Below, one piece after another: positions 37,405-50,879 of a stretch of 64,000 bases of DNA (position 1 is its first letter; every line of letters starts with the position of its first letter). This stretch comes from Trametopsis cervina (Eukaryota; Basidiomycota; Agaricomycetes; Polyporales; Irpicaceae): the NCBI GenBank assembly GCA_022385755.1, contig MU278353.1:513712-577711 (forward strand), read 5' to 3'. The position numbers and the translations under genes were made by a program. The notes beneath the pieces were generated by a model. That model was not told the DNA's origin, made no database searches, and saw only the letters and a program-made list of their open reading frames with translations.

Positions 37405-39862
37405 ATGCCTTCTTTATCGTGGTCCATCGCCGCGGCAGCGATCACTATCACTTCCCCTGTACTCGCCGCCATTCATGAATCCGCATCGACTCTTCCTACC
37501 TACAACTACGACTATGTTGTCGTCGGAGGTACGCTGCATCATATCCTTACCGATATCCATAACTCAGCGCAGTTAAACAGGTGGTATCGCTGGCGCCGTC
37601 GTCGCGAACCGTCTTTCTGAGAACTCCAACACACAAGTTCTCCTGCTCGAGGCTGGTGGAAGGCGAGTCTGATCTCGCTATGCGCTGTATGTCTCACTGA
37701 TCGAGGTTGACTACAACAGTGACGAGGACAACATCCTTCTCCAGGCCCCTATGCTTGGCCTGGGTATCCCCACAAACAGTACCCTCGAATGGGGCGACGA
37801 AATGCAGCCTCAGCCTGGGTTCGGTGGACGTGGTGGTCCCTACCCTCGCGGCAAGTTGATCGGCGGCACCAGTAATATCAGTACATATCTCGTCTTCCCA
37901 TCAGTGCCTATGATGTGTTAACGGAAGAAATCAGACTACAACATTTGGAACATCGGGCCCTCCGATTATTGGGACAGCATCGCTAAAGTTACCAAGCGGT
38001 CGGAATGGGGTTGGAAGGCAATGCAAAAGTACTTCAGAAAGGTAGAGAAGTGGACAGCTCCTATGGACGGCCATGATACAGTCAGTTTCTCCCTCCCCGA
38101 CTGGAACCGCAATCGTGATACTGAATCGGTTCCGCGTCTTCAGAAAGGTCAATACAACCCTGACTTCCACGGCACGACGGGCATGGTACCGATCAGTCTC
38201 TACCAGTTCGCGGACCAGCTTGACGCCAAAGTGGTGAGTTATTTCCTGGATAATCACCACTCGCACCAGCTTACCTATTTTCGTGAAAAGATGGAGACGA
38301 CAAAGCTCTACCCCGAGGAGTTCCCCTTCCAGCGCGATCTCAATGCCGGCGACACCATTGGCTTCAGCTGGACACAGGGAACAGTAGGCCACGGCATGCG
38401 AAGCACGTCATCCAGAACATACCTCGCCCCCAAATTCGTCGGCCGCAGGAACCTACATGTACTTCTCAACGCGCATGCAACACGGGTGATTAAGAGCGGC
38501 GAATCTAAAGGAGTCCCCGTCTTTGGCATCGTCGAGTTTGCTTCTAGTGCTCAAGGTGCGCGTTTGCTCTCCCCAAACGCGAACGCCCAGTATTGACCTT
38601 GAATCAGCTCCCAAGATGCGAGTCTCCGCCAAGAAGGAGATTATCATCAGCGCTGGTGCGATCGGATCACCACAGCTTCTACAGCTTTCCGGTATCGGCG
38701 ACCCCAATGAGCTCAAGGCGGCTGGGATTCATCCTGTGGTCAACTTGCCTAGCGTCGGAAAGAACTTCTCGTATGTTTTGTCTCGTCTTGTGTCTAGCTC
38801 TGCAGTATTTTCTGACTTCATCTTCATGTGATATCCAGCGATCACACGCTCGTAACGCACTCTTACTTCGCCAACACTAACCACACCTTCCTCGAATACA
38901 TGAACCCGGACGAGATCAACGAGCAGCTCACTATATGGAACAGCACTCACGCCGGGCCTCTAGCAAACGTGCCTGGCAACACGCTTGGCTTCTTCCGCCT
39001 CAAGCCCACGGACCCGATTTTCAAGAAGGTACAAGACCCTTCTGATGGCAAGACGTCCGGACATTATGAGCTTATTGTGACGGTATGTCATCGCTCGAGA
39101 TCTGCACTGCATTGTGTTCTTACATGTCTGGCGTACCTGGACAGGACGGCTACATCAACCCGGGAACCGTCACTCCTCCACCAGGTCATTTCGTCACTGC
39201 ATTCGTGCAACTCGCCACTTCGACTTCGCGTGCGTACAGGGCAGTATGACTATGTCGTGACAGATGCTGACTTGTTATGTGCTACAGGGGGTACGATATC
39301 GCTTAGCAGCTCCGATCCCTTTGCGAACCCGGTCATTGATCCGCGACACCTGAGCACGGAGTGGGATGCTGTCAGTTTACATCCATCAATATATCATCTA
39401 TCAGTCCACTCATGACCCTTTCTCCCCGTCACACAGTACACCCTCAGAGTCGCCGTCCAACAGTCGATGAAGCTAATGGGCAGCGTGTCCTGGACAAGCT
39501 ACGTCGAGAAATCCGCACTCGGCTTCGACTGCTCGACGGACGAAGCATGCGACGCGTTTATCCGCGACAACGCCGTCAGCGGCTGGCATGGAACGTACTC
39601 GAACGCCATCTCACCGCCCAACACAGCCTGGGGCGTCGTCAACCCTGATCTCACCGTCAAGGGGACGCGCGGACTGCGCGTCGTCGACGCGTCTATCGTG
39701 CCGCTCCCGGGTATCCATCCCCAGGCCGTCGTCTATGCTGTGGGTGAGCGCGCGGCCGATATCATCAAGGGCGTGAACTGGAAGGCTGAACGCCCGGCTC
39801 GGAGGTTCAGTTTCTTCAGAGATTGGTTCTCGGTCGCACGTTCGCGGCTCGAGGAGTTGTAG
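37405..39862 (+). CDS. Secreted GMC oxidoreductase GMC1 (AA3, aryl-alcohol-oxidase-like)
   Basis: An FAD enzyme expected to oxidise alcohols or sugars outside the cell and make H2O2. The signal peptide is MPSLSWSIAAAAITITSPVLA. The FAD-binding GxGxxG motif is formed by splicing: YVVVGG|GIAGAVVANRLSENS. Next come LLLEAGGS|DEDNIL, the GMC signature segment YPRGKLIGGTSNI, SAGAIGSPQLLQLSGIGDP (second GMC signature) and LPSVGKNFS|DHTLVTHSYF. The C-terminal domain reads AVSGWHGTYSNAISPPNTAWGVVNPDL and [37 protein letters not shown]. Both histidines of the GMC active-site pair are present (GWH and GIHP). The intron at 37663-37719 uses a GC donor (AG|GCGAGT), where GMC2 has GTAAGC at the same site. 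The tail is about 20 residues longer than in GMC2. Length is about 600 residues. Substrate is not predictable; AAO-like is the best guess. Confidence 0.88.
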
Positions 39863-42444
39863 TGGTTTGGCGCATCGGCGGGGTAGTATCCTGCTATTTA
39901 TACTATGTTATATCGTATTATTGTCAAAGGATGGTATAATAATAATGTGTTCGTACCTCTTCGTTCCCCTCTGACTATCGCTTCAGAAGGCAACGTCCAC
40001 TGGAGGTGAGTTCTAACCAAAATACCGGCATTGACCTACCTGACCTCCTTCCCTCAGACAAGCCGGATCGCTATAAGTATACCTTGTGTAACTGACTGTG
40101 ACAAGTGTACATTCAGCCAGTGAACCCAATGTGGCATAGCTCAGTATGAACGCTCCAACGAAGCTCAGATGGTAACCCGCAGTCGGCTCCACAACATCGC
40201 GCTGGCAGCCCTTCCGGTCTTCCGTGACATCCTCTTCATATTCACACTCAAATAGCCATCAAGCCTGACAAAGGCAATGCGTGAGCTAAGTCGGGCATCC
40301 CCCTTTGGGCCTCAGTTGTTCCGAGGTCACTGTCGACGGACGACATCTGACTTCAGGGAACGCGCTTAGCAGGAATGAACGCGAAGATTTGGAAGCGCAC
40401 CCTGGGAGACCGTCAACCCTGACCTCGGAATCCGTGTGAAAGGCACAGCAGTGAGGTCACTCGTCCACAGCCACCTGTACCTATTGAGCGGGATTTGAAG
40501 AGGTGAGTTCGCTAACGTGGGCTGGGACACCGCACACATACTTATAGAACTGCGGTCTCACTTGTGGCAGCGTCGCTTCAGACAGGCGATGCCAAAAGTG
40601 AGAGCACAGCCTATCGTATATTGGTTTCTCATACCTGCTAGCGAAATGAATCATGTCTTGCTCTGTTCGCACTCCGAAAGGATCTTGATGCTGATCACTG
40701 ATGAAACGTATGCCTTTGCGCAATAGAACTCGCAGCGAAGACGTTGCCTTCAGTTGTGTGCCGGTGACTTCTGAGATATCTTGAGGTTGCACCACTTGTG
40801 CATGCTAAGTACTGTAGAAGAAGCAGACCAAGAATAACCTGCTTCCACGAATGTCAGTACCATATTGCTTACATCACACTGCAACATATAACCCTCCTGA
40901 TCATCATGGGCAGTGGCTGGAGTCCCACAGCCGATCCCACGTACACGGGAGGCCGCCACAAGAGACCCGAGTGTTAATCATTGGTAGTATCTGCATCTAG
41001 ACACTAGGGAGGGCATTAGTAATATCGACTTGAACAGAAGAACCGCTGCGCGCTGGCCACCGGTGATAACTACACCTTCGAAATCTCGCGTGTGTCGTCA
41101 GTTGCTGCGTTTACGAATGCTTGGGTGCCCGTCGGTGCTCGTGTTCACCACAGATTTTGTGTTCCTCGTTTTGTGTTGTCGGCTGGTTGTGTTTGCGTGA
41201 GTGCCAGCGGTAATTTGTATGTTCCGCGTTTTGCGCATCACGACGCCCACAAATAGAGCTGTCACGGCCTTGTCACATTCCTGGCTCGCCCCGAATCTAC
41301 CTCGTTTTGAAGCCCTCCGAGGAGTAAAACATTATAATATATCCTAGTGGCTTATTGACTCTGATTTTTCCAGAATCAAGTACTTGGGGCCATTCCAACG
41401 TGATTTCCACCGAAGACGAACTATAGCGAGGCATCATCACTCCCCTAGTGCGCGATTAACACTATTAACCTTTGCCTCGCTGGTATCCCCTTTTGTTAAT
41501 TGTGACCGACGTGACAGCGTCTACCGGTGGCGCTAGGCTATATTCACACAGCGCCACGACTCCGAATTAGATGCTGCCGACTTGTATTGCAACTCTCATC
41601 AAGCGTCCTGGTCGCTGTTTACTGTTTCGAGCCCCTCGCGAATGGCCACATCAAGGACTAGAGTTGCTGAACGTCCCGCTGCCAACGTAAAAGCAATGGT
41701 GCAAGACGCCATCTTACACGGCGATCCGCTTGTTGTCGGAATCCAACCCAATGCAGCGCATTGAGTCCGAAAGCATAAGCGCAAATCTCAGCTGACAATA
41801 CGCACCCGCTAAATCATGGAAACGAAGATACGCTAGTACCAACGACCGACCCACTATGTCCATCTGAACGAGGAGCGCGCCTGACAGCGTTAGGATCGTC
41901 CACAGTCCACTCTATCCCGGATGATGAATGTTTGACGTGCACAGCGGCCAGAAGGTGAAATATCCATTCATTGCGACTCAGAGGTGAGTGTATGTTTGAT
42001 GGCTCAAGTGCAGCCCTGCAGGTCTTACGAATGCTTGGCTACAACTCCGACTTACCCGCGGCAAGGCACTGTTCTGGCTGCGCGATGAATCTCTTGTAAG
42101 AATTGTGTTTAGCCATTCCCGGCCGCTGGATGCCCTAAGCTGACAACTGACAGATCGTAGTCGGTCGGTGTTTCAAGGAAGTGTCCTGACATACGCGTAA
42201 CGACCGTTCCTGGTCCCAGTTCATTTTGCAGAGAACCCGCTGCGGTGGTCACTCGGCCTGGCGAGCGGTTCCCCTGCAGGCGCCCCTCCGCACATCCAAT
42301 CACCCGAAGGAGATGGAAAAGACTTACGAACGTCCCTGCTTCGGTGCGGCGAGATCGTTGCGGCCAGTGCCGTCTCTTTGGATGTCTGCATCTCAGCTCC
42401 CACAAGCGCCCACCCCAGCTTCGTGTGGGACATCATGATGCACG
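39863..42444. other. 2.6-kb gap between GMC1 and GMC2 holding a GMC relic
   Basis: Apart from the GMC fragment at 40331-40468, no gene or transposon is recognised. The right end carries the GMC2 promoter. Confidence 0.45.
40331..40468 (+). pseudogene. Relic of a GMC oxidoreductase C-terminal exon
   Basis: The stretch TCGACGGACGA-CAT at 40332 matches the GMC1 last exon at 39533, with the sequence between shortened. Downstream, codons read PWETVNPDLGIRVKGTAVRSLVH, matching GMC1 AWGVVNPDLTVKGTRGLRVVD. One frame is open only across the second part, and nothing else of the gene is seen nearby. It is probably a third GMC copy that has decayed between the two intact ones. Confidence 0.6.
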
Positions 42445-42453
42445 TATATAAGG
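42445..42453 (+). promoter_or_regulatory. TATA box of GMC2
   Basis: TATATAAGG lies about 84-91 bp before the ATG at 42536, the same spacing as at the peroxidase genes. GMC1 lacks an equally clear box. Confidence 0.7.
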
Positions 42454-42535
42454 CCCGCGCATTCATGCCGCAGTTAACGCACCACCCCTCCTAATCCATT
42501 GCCGGTGGTCGTATCCTCCGCTCTCTAGCTGCGCG

Positions 42536-44903
42536 ATGCCATCTCTTGTTTGGACTCTCGCCACCGTCGCGGCGGTCATTTCCCCTGCCGTCGGTGCCAT
42601 CTATGAGCAGGCGTGCGACCTGCCCAAGCAGACCTACGACTACGTCATTGTAGGAAGTGGGTGCATTGCGCTGTAACTGCTGGCGTTTGTTGACCCCGCT
42701 CATTGCAGGTGGTATTGGTGGATCCGTGCTCGCCAACCGTCTCTCCGAGAACCCCAACACCAAAGTTCTCCTCCTCGAGTCTGGTGCAGAGTAAGCATCA
42801 TTTTGATACCTAGAGCGCGGACGCAGGCTGATTCTTTGGTCAATAGTGAGCTGGGCAGTCTGAACATGCAGATTCCTCTGCTCAGTCTGAACGACCACCC
42901 TGATGATCCTTTCGAGTGGAACTACACGACCACGGCGCAGACTGAGCTGAACAACCGTGTTCTGGCGTACCCACGCGCCAGGCTGTTGGGCGGTACGAGC
43001 AACATCCGTGAGTTTCTTTCTTGTTCCGCGCAGTAAGCTTTCAAAGCCTGACATGACGTAAATAGACTACAACATTTGGAACCGTGGCTCTCAGGATTAC
43101 TGGGATAACGTGGCGAAGCTGACTGGACGCACCGAGTGGAGCTGGAAGTCTATGCAGACTTACTTCGCCAAAGCAGAAAACTGGACTTCGCCTATGGACG
43201 GCCACAATACAGTCAGTCCGAGCTTTTACTCGGGCTTATGGACATTCTGACGCTCTTCTTTGTTCGCCCAGACTGGCGAGTTCCTTCCCCAAGTCCACTA
43301 CACGAGCGGTATGGTTCCTGTCACCGTCGGGCAGTGGCCCGAGCAGATTGACTCGAGAATTGTACGCTGCTCCCCGTTTCGAGCCCATGTCTCAAGTTAG
43401 CTGACGTTTGTACAGATCGAGACCACCAAGCTGTACCCGAACGACTTCCCCTTCCAGCCGGACATGAACAGCGGTGACACCATTGGATTTGGCTGGGTGC
43501 AAGCTTCCGTCGGAGGTGGCTGGCGTAACTCAGCCGGTCACATTTACCTGGCCCCGAAGTTCGCCGCGCGCAAGAACCTGGATATCCTCGTCAACGCACA
43601 CGCGACGCGTGTCATCAAGACCGGGGTGAAGAACGGTGTTCCTGTCTTCGGCACGGTCGAGTACGCGAGCTTGGCGAACTGTATGTCGCGTTCTGTGCTT
43701 CGAGGAATGGGTTACTAAGCCGTTTTGTATGCAGCTACCAAGTTCCAGGTGCACGCGAACAAGGAGATCATTCTTAGCGCAGGGGCTATTGCCTCTCCCC
43801 AGATCCTCCTGCTCTCCGGTATCGGTGATAAGAAGGCACTCGCGAAGTTCGGAATCCCCTCCGTTCTGGATCTGCCCAGTGTCGGTCAGAACTTCTCGTG
43901 AGTCTCGGAGCCCCGCATTCCGTTATAAGTATGTCAACTTACGACTCGTGAATAGGGATCACTCTTTGCTGACGCATGCGTGGTTTGCCAACACCAATGA
44001 GACGCTTTTGGACTCTATCAGCACGTCCCAGATCGACGCTAACATTGCCGTCTGGAACAAGACGCACTCTGGACCTCTCTCTAATGCACCCGGTAACATC
44101 CTCGGCTTCTTCCGGGTCCCGCCCACAGACCCTATTTTCAAGAAGATCCCCGACCCCTCAACCGGCAAGACCTCCTCGCATTACGAACTCATTGTTCTTG
44201 TAAGTCTGGATTGAGCTGCATGTTTGCATAAGCAGCTTCTTATTCGCGCGTGTTTCCCTACAGGATGGTTATCTCAGCCCTACGGCCCCCGTTGCGCCTG
44301 CAGGCGAATTCATCAGCATTCTGGTCCAACTCATGACTCCTACTTCCCGTATGTTCTTACCAAACTCCTCGTCCCGTGATTTTGCTCACTTATTGTACAG
44401 GTGGTAGCATCACTCTTGCCAGCAGTGATCCGTTCGCTCATGCTCTCATTGACCCGAACCACTTGGCCACAGAATGGGACACTGTCAGTTTTTCTCTCAT
44501 GTTCCACAACAGCCCACATGCTGATGCGTTCTTGTAGTATGTCTTCACCCTCGCCATGCAGCAGTCCGTGAAGCTCCTGGCCGGCAAGGCCTGGAGCGGC
44601 TACGTCGGCCAGCATCTGCCCGGCTTCAACTGCACCACGGCTGCCTCCAGCGCCGGCTCCTGCACGGACTTCGTCAGGGCTAACGCCGTCAGTGGATGGC
44701 ACGCTACGAGCTCCAACTTGATGTCGCCCCATGGTGCAACCTGGGGTGTCGTCGACCCCGACCTGAAGGTCAAGGGTACCATCGGCCTCCGTGTTGTTGA
44801 TGGTTCCGTTGTCCCGCTGCCTGCCAGCCATCCCCAGGGTACTTTCTACGCTACCGCGGAGAGGGCCGCTGATATCATCAAGGGCGTGAACTGGAAGGCA
44901 TGA
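42536..44903 (+). CDS. Secreted GMC oxidoreductase GMC2 (AA3, aryl-alcohol-oxidase-like)
   Basis: A paralogue of GMC1 with the same intron plan. The signal peptide is [23 protein letters not shown] motif [18 protein letters not shown] is followed by [67 protein letters not shown] and [19 protein letters not shown]. The substrate domain reads [22 protein letters not shown]. The active-site histidines are in [21 protein letters not shown] and [21 protein letters not shown]. Several N-x-S/T sequons (NET, NKT, NCT) agree with secretion. It ends KGVNWKA at 44903. A family role is oxidation of aryl alcohols or sugars with O2 (giving H2O2) or quinones as acceptor. The P4 peroxidase ends only about 200 bp downstream on the other strand. 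Confidence 0.9.
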
Positions 44904-45111
44904 GCGTGGTTGTAGTGTCTCAAAATATGTATCGATATATTAGAGTGTCCTAATGGCAATAGATATCGCATTTACTTATAGCACCGTGCGAATAGTTCAG
45001 ACCATCAAGATAGCGTTTGGTATATGCACCCATCGAGATACTTGCATCGAATGAGGCTCGCAAGCGATCTTTATTGGGTGCTGGAAAGAGAAACACGTCA
45101 TTGATGTTATG

Positions 45112-47105
45112 TTATCGTGAAGAGCTGTAGTTAAGACGGTACGTACACCGGGGGGATGGCCGTAGGCTGCCCAGGCATTGTTGCTAGACTCGGGAATGGC
45201 GAGCTGTGGCACTGCAATTACCTCAATCGTTAGCTCAACATCGAGGAAGGAGGGATCGTAATGCGTACCGAAACCTCAACATCCGCAGGCGTCTTCCCCG
45301 GAGGATAGCGCGCCGCTTGTGATTGAGCAGGGCGCGGAACGGGAATCACATCTGAGCAATCCGTGAGGAAGAACGGGTTCTGGCCCACGATCGCAAGTTT
45401 GGCCATTGCTGCTTCGAACCTGGAGACCATGAGGTTATGGTTGGCTGTGATATTTAGGTTAATGGAGGGTAAAGCTGAATGTATGTGGATGACCTACAGA
45501 CAAGAGCCTGCCACTCGCATGCGGTTCTGTAGCGAATGTGTTGGTGAGGTGCATCATTGGCAGAGCGACACGCACCTGCTGTCACGAGCGATGGCCCAGT
45601 CGGACTGAAGACGAAACTCCCCGGGAATGGGAGAAAGCACCTCTCCACCTTCGCCATTTCCAGTGAACGCAACACCCTTAAGGAGAGTCTGTGTATGTAT
45701 TAGCTTAATCACTTGCACAACAATGGTCCAGGATACTGACCTCAACGAAGAATTGGGGATCAAAGGTATCTGGGGTAGAATCAAAGGGGCTTCCCTGAGA
45801 TAGATATCATATGAGCAAATCACACCAGCCACCAAGGGCCACGATCAACTCACCGCGACGTCTGTATCGACCTCATACTGTGCGGACACACTGTGGGCTG
45901 AAAGTAAATCAACAACTTCTGTAGATGAGAATCCAATGTCGGCCAGACGAGCAAGAATCTTGTCCGTAGAGTCAAAGGGTTCAGGAACCAGTCCGTCTGG
46001 TGAGGGCTGCGAGTGGTTGGAGCGACCAGCTAGAAACTGGAGGCGAGGGCCGCCTAGGCAGTTAGATGCACCTACGGCCCCCGCAAATTGAACACTGGAA
46101 TAGGGCTGTAGTTAGACTCTCTAGTGGGGACAGTTGACGGAACACATACAAGTCACCGAAGGAAACACCATGTTTCAGAGCGAATGGAGTGAACTGCGAG
46201 AGAAACCTGAGGGTGTAAACAGAGAGATTGGAGCAGATGTACATACGGCATCAGTGGTGAAGTCGAGGCCGAAGTTGGCTTCTGTTGAGAGCATTCAGTC
46301 GTGGATAGATCAGATATGGACATGGAAGATACTCACGAAAGCTGGTCTCGATATCAGCGAAGGCCAAAATAGAGCCATCTGAGAATCAACCGGGACGTGG
46401 GTAATCAAATTGTGCTTCAAGTATGTCTTGATTTACCAGCACCGCCGCCTCTGGGGGCAACAGGTGAGTTATCAACAGCACGATGGAGGGATCATCCAAA
46501 CCTACCCAAATCTGCCTTCTCGTTCAGCGGCAAGACTAAAGCCTGCATGACTCCGTGAGAAAGATCTATGATCCGTTCTGAGTATGCACACTAACCAACA
46601 CTGTGAGCGAAGTGAGCTATCATGATCATCAACAGGGTGTAGACACAGTAACATACGCATCGTGGAAGGTAAGCTGAGCAGGGAGTCGCATCCAGTTGAG
46701 AACAGACTATGGGAGAGTGAGGGAAACAAAACACGAACGCGAAGAGCCTAAGATTTTATTTAACATCAATGAATCAGCAGGCGGAGAAGAGACAGAGACG
46801 TGTACCTCATGTGCTTCCTCCATACAGGTTCCACCACTGAACCTATTGGGGCGGCGAATATTCAGTAGCGAAATAAAGAGGAAAGCAAAGATACGTACAA
46901 GTTCTCCTGAATATCATCTAGAACCGGGAACCACTTGCAGCACTGTCGGAAGGCTCAGCTTCAACTTCACAAGAGAAAAATCGGGAAGGGTGCAACGCAC
47001 AGCAGCGTTCTTGACAAATCGACCACCGCCGCAGGGAAATTGGAATGGAAACCCTGCAACCACAGCGATGGAGGATGCAAAAGAGAAGAAAATCCAGGAG
47101 TGCAT
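45112..47105 (-). CDS. Secreted class II heme peroxidase P4 with tyrosine at the Mn-ligand position
   Basis: On the minus strand, with the same exon plan as P1/P2, including the 5-nt exon at 46596-46600. The signal region [18 protein letters not shown] is short and unlike that of the other three. The mature part has [39 protein letters not shown] (Glu36, Glu40), [23 protein letters not shown], and proximal His in [14 protein letters not shown]. Tyr181 is at codon 45874-45876. The lignin-peroxidase Trp position is Asp. [15 protein letters not shown] and [15 protein letters not shown] follow. The C-terminus is [22 protein letters not shown] plus a last exon SSR. It groups with P1 and P2 rather than its neighbour P3. 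The 9-nt exon has a weak donor (GTTCGT). Confidence 0.87.
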
Positions 47106-47192
47106 CGCAAAAAATAATGAGAGAAATGGCTAGACAGGGAGCGAGGAGAGAAGGTTTATGGCAATTGGGGTATAATTCCGCCCTACGAAGCG

Positions 47193-47199
47193 TTTTATA
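47193..47199 (-). promoter_or_regulatory. TATA box of peroxidase P4
   Basis: TATAAAA on the minus strand, about 88 bp before the P4 ATG. Confidence 0.7.
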
Positions 47200-47211
47200 C
47201 TGATACATACA

Positions 47212-47226
47212 CTTCCGAAAGTTCGG
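47212..47226. promoter_or_regulatory. Heat-shock-element-like site before P4
   Basis: CTTCCGAAAGTTCGG holds a GAA-n2-TTC core with an extra TTC one base closer than the canonical spacing. It lies just upstream of the P4 TATA box. Heat-shock elements are known from manganese peroxidase promoters in other white-rot fungi; function here is inferred. Confidence 0.35.
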
Positions 47227-48268
47227 TAATGTGCCGCGAAGACTGGCCAGTTGCCATCCTTCAACTCATCGAAGTCGATGCCGAATCGAACTTTGTTCTG
47301 TACAAGCGGGAGATGATGGCGTTTCGCCACTAAAAGCTTGCCCGTAGCGTTTCTGAGACCGGAGATTGCATGGTATTCAGCAAAGAAGGTTACGCAACGA
47401 TGTAGAGGTGGGTCACGTACTATCCTGACGTTCCACTGCTGTAGTGCTCAAGTGGCCAGAGAGACTGTTATAATGAAAAATCCAGGTTCGCTCCGACTCT
47501 GTTTGTCAAGCACTGCCATAGAGGCACTATGACGCGGATCGTTTCAGCCGAAAGGGTTGGACTGATAGCATCGCATCAAATTCCATCAACGGTATGTACT
47601 TACGTTTTGTAAGGCTTCGAAGACGGCTGTGGGATTCTTTTTCCCGCTATGCTGAGCAACTTCTCAGGTTCGCCGCGCGACCTGAACCCGACGCTAGGGG
47701 ACAGAGATGAGCGGCGAAGTGTAATCAGATGAGACAGAGTTTATCATCATACCATTAACAAACGCAGCCCAGGAGTACTGCGGTCAGATAATACAGCGAG
47801 AAAGCAGTCATTACTTCACATACCTTCCACAAATTTGAGAATGGCATTTCTGACATCTGTGATGTGGATAGGAAAGGATTGCAAGAGCTCGACAAAGTAA
47901 GTCATCCTGAAGATCAAGATCTAGAGCGTTGTCAGTAGCAGATTACTCTTAAACATATCAATGTGGACTGATGTGTGACGGATGATAGGGCAATGTCGTT
48001 GAGCGGCGTTGAAGCCTGAGACTAGTGAATGGTAGGCGACAAGGCCTACTGAAACTGACGTGACGAATCATGAGCGCGGATACCAAGCGGATGTTTCAAC
48101 CTCCCCGTAATGTCTGCAGACCATCATATATCATACATTGGATGGGGTTGATCAACGCTTGCACTGGGAGCCCCGAGACAAGGGGCGGCATGAACATGGT
48201 GGGTGAGAACAAAAAGCCATTGGCGCCACAAGGTTGCTGTATTCCGCTTTTGGATATCCATATTTTGG

Positions 48269-48481
48269 TAGTCTCGACCCAGACGTTCGATGTGGTTGCG
48301 GTCGCCAGGGCTCCCGTGGGGGGAGACAAAGAAATCGCCCCTTCGGGACGAGGGGACGCCCGCCAAAAACACAAAACCACGATCAAAGACCGGTCAGACC
48401 GGTCCTTTTGTCTTCTGTCGGTCATGTCTCTGTCCCAAAAAGGTGATTTGCTCTCCCGGTCACACGTCTGGTTCGAGACTA
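48269..48481. mobile_element. Probable MITE (213 bp, 18-bp terminal inverted repeats, 9-bp target duplication)
   Basis: The left end TAGTCTCGACCCAGACGT (48269-48286) is the reverse complement of the right end ACGTCTGGTTCGAGACTA (48464-48481) except for one base. The element is flanked by direct repeats ATATTTTGG at 48260-48268 and 48482-48490. No transposase is encoded. A 9-bp duplication is typical of Mutator-like elements. The interior contains a doubled GACCGGTC palindrome at about 48389-48404. Confidence 0.7.
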
Positions 48482-48721
48482 ATATTTTGGTACCTCGGAG
48501 CACTGACAGCTCCGTGGAACCCCTCGCTATCCTTTAACAATTTCTGCATATTGCCTGGCTTCCTCATACACATAGACACCAGAATAAAAAGAAGCACAAC
48601 TCTACTTCATTGCGAGGTCCACGACCCACAACATACAAAGAACGCAGGTTAACTGAAGCACCATTCTATATACCCATCACTCGTATATGATCACCAATAT
48701 GACAAGCCGACAAGAAAATCG

Positions 48722-48731
48722 AAAAAAAAAA
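48722..48731. repeat. Poly-A tract in the P3 3' flank
   Basis: Run of ten A residues shortly after the P3 stop codon (gene on the minus strand). Confidence 0.6.
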
Positions 48732-48764
48732 CCCCGAGAAATTCGCTAACTCTCAAGCAGGGGT

Positions 48765-50781
<2,017 letters not shown>

Positions 50782-50871
50782 CGTTGGAGTGTATATCGAC
50801 AGAAGTGCTCGAAGAGGGGCTTGGTGTCGAAGTACCGCTGGAGTACTGAAGTTTGTTGCCTTCAAACGTCC

Positions 50872-50879
50872 TATATATA
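50872..50879 (-). promoter_or_regulatory. TATA box of peroxidase P3
   Basis: TATATATA lies about 91 bp before the P3 ATG. A CGTGGAAAA stretch on the same strand about 50 bp further upstream recalls the core of the P1/P2 shared element. Confidence 0.65.

Larger units (their letters stand above)
47106..48764. other. Gap between peroxidases P4 and P3
   Basis: Contains the P4 promoter and a probable MITE. Coding-like minus-strand fragments at about 47130-47330 (VRFGIDFDELKDGNWPVF) and 47590-47910 (FVELLQSFPIHITDVRNAIL, SGKKNPTAVFEALQN) could not be joined into one open chain and were not recognised. Confidence 0.4.

Noticed and set aside
38069..38134. In-frame extension WNRNRDTESVPRLQ in GMC1
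   Set aside because: Comparison with GMC2 shows a GTCAGT...CAG intron here; splicing restores MDGHDT|KGQYNPDFHGTTGMVP.
48464..48481. T-arm-like GGTTCGAGAC, possible tRNA gene
   Set aside because: No matching acceptor stem, A-box or anticodon arm; the sequence is the right terminal repeat of the MITE. No convincing tRNA was found anywhere in the window.
48096..48537. Open frames on both strands over the MITE
   Set aside because: They span the terminal repeats and target duplication, with no transposase or other domain.
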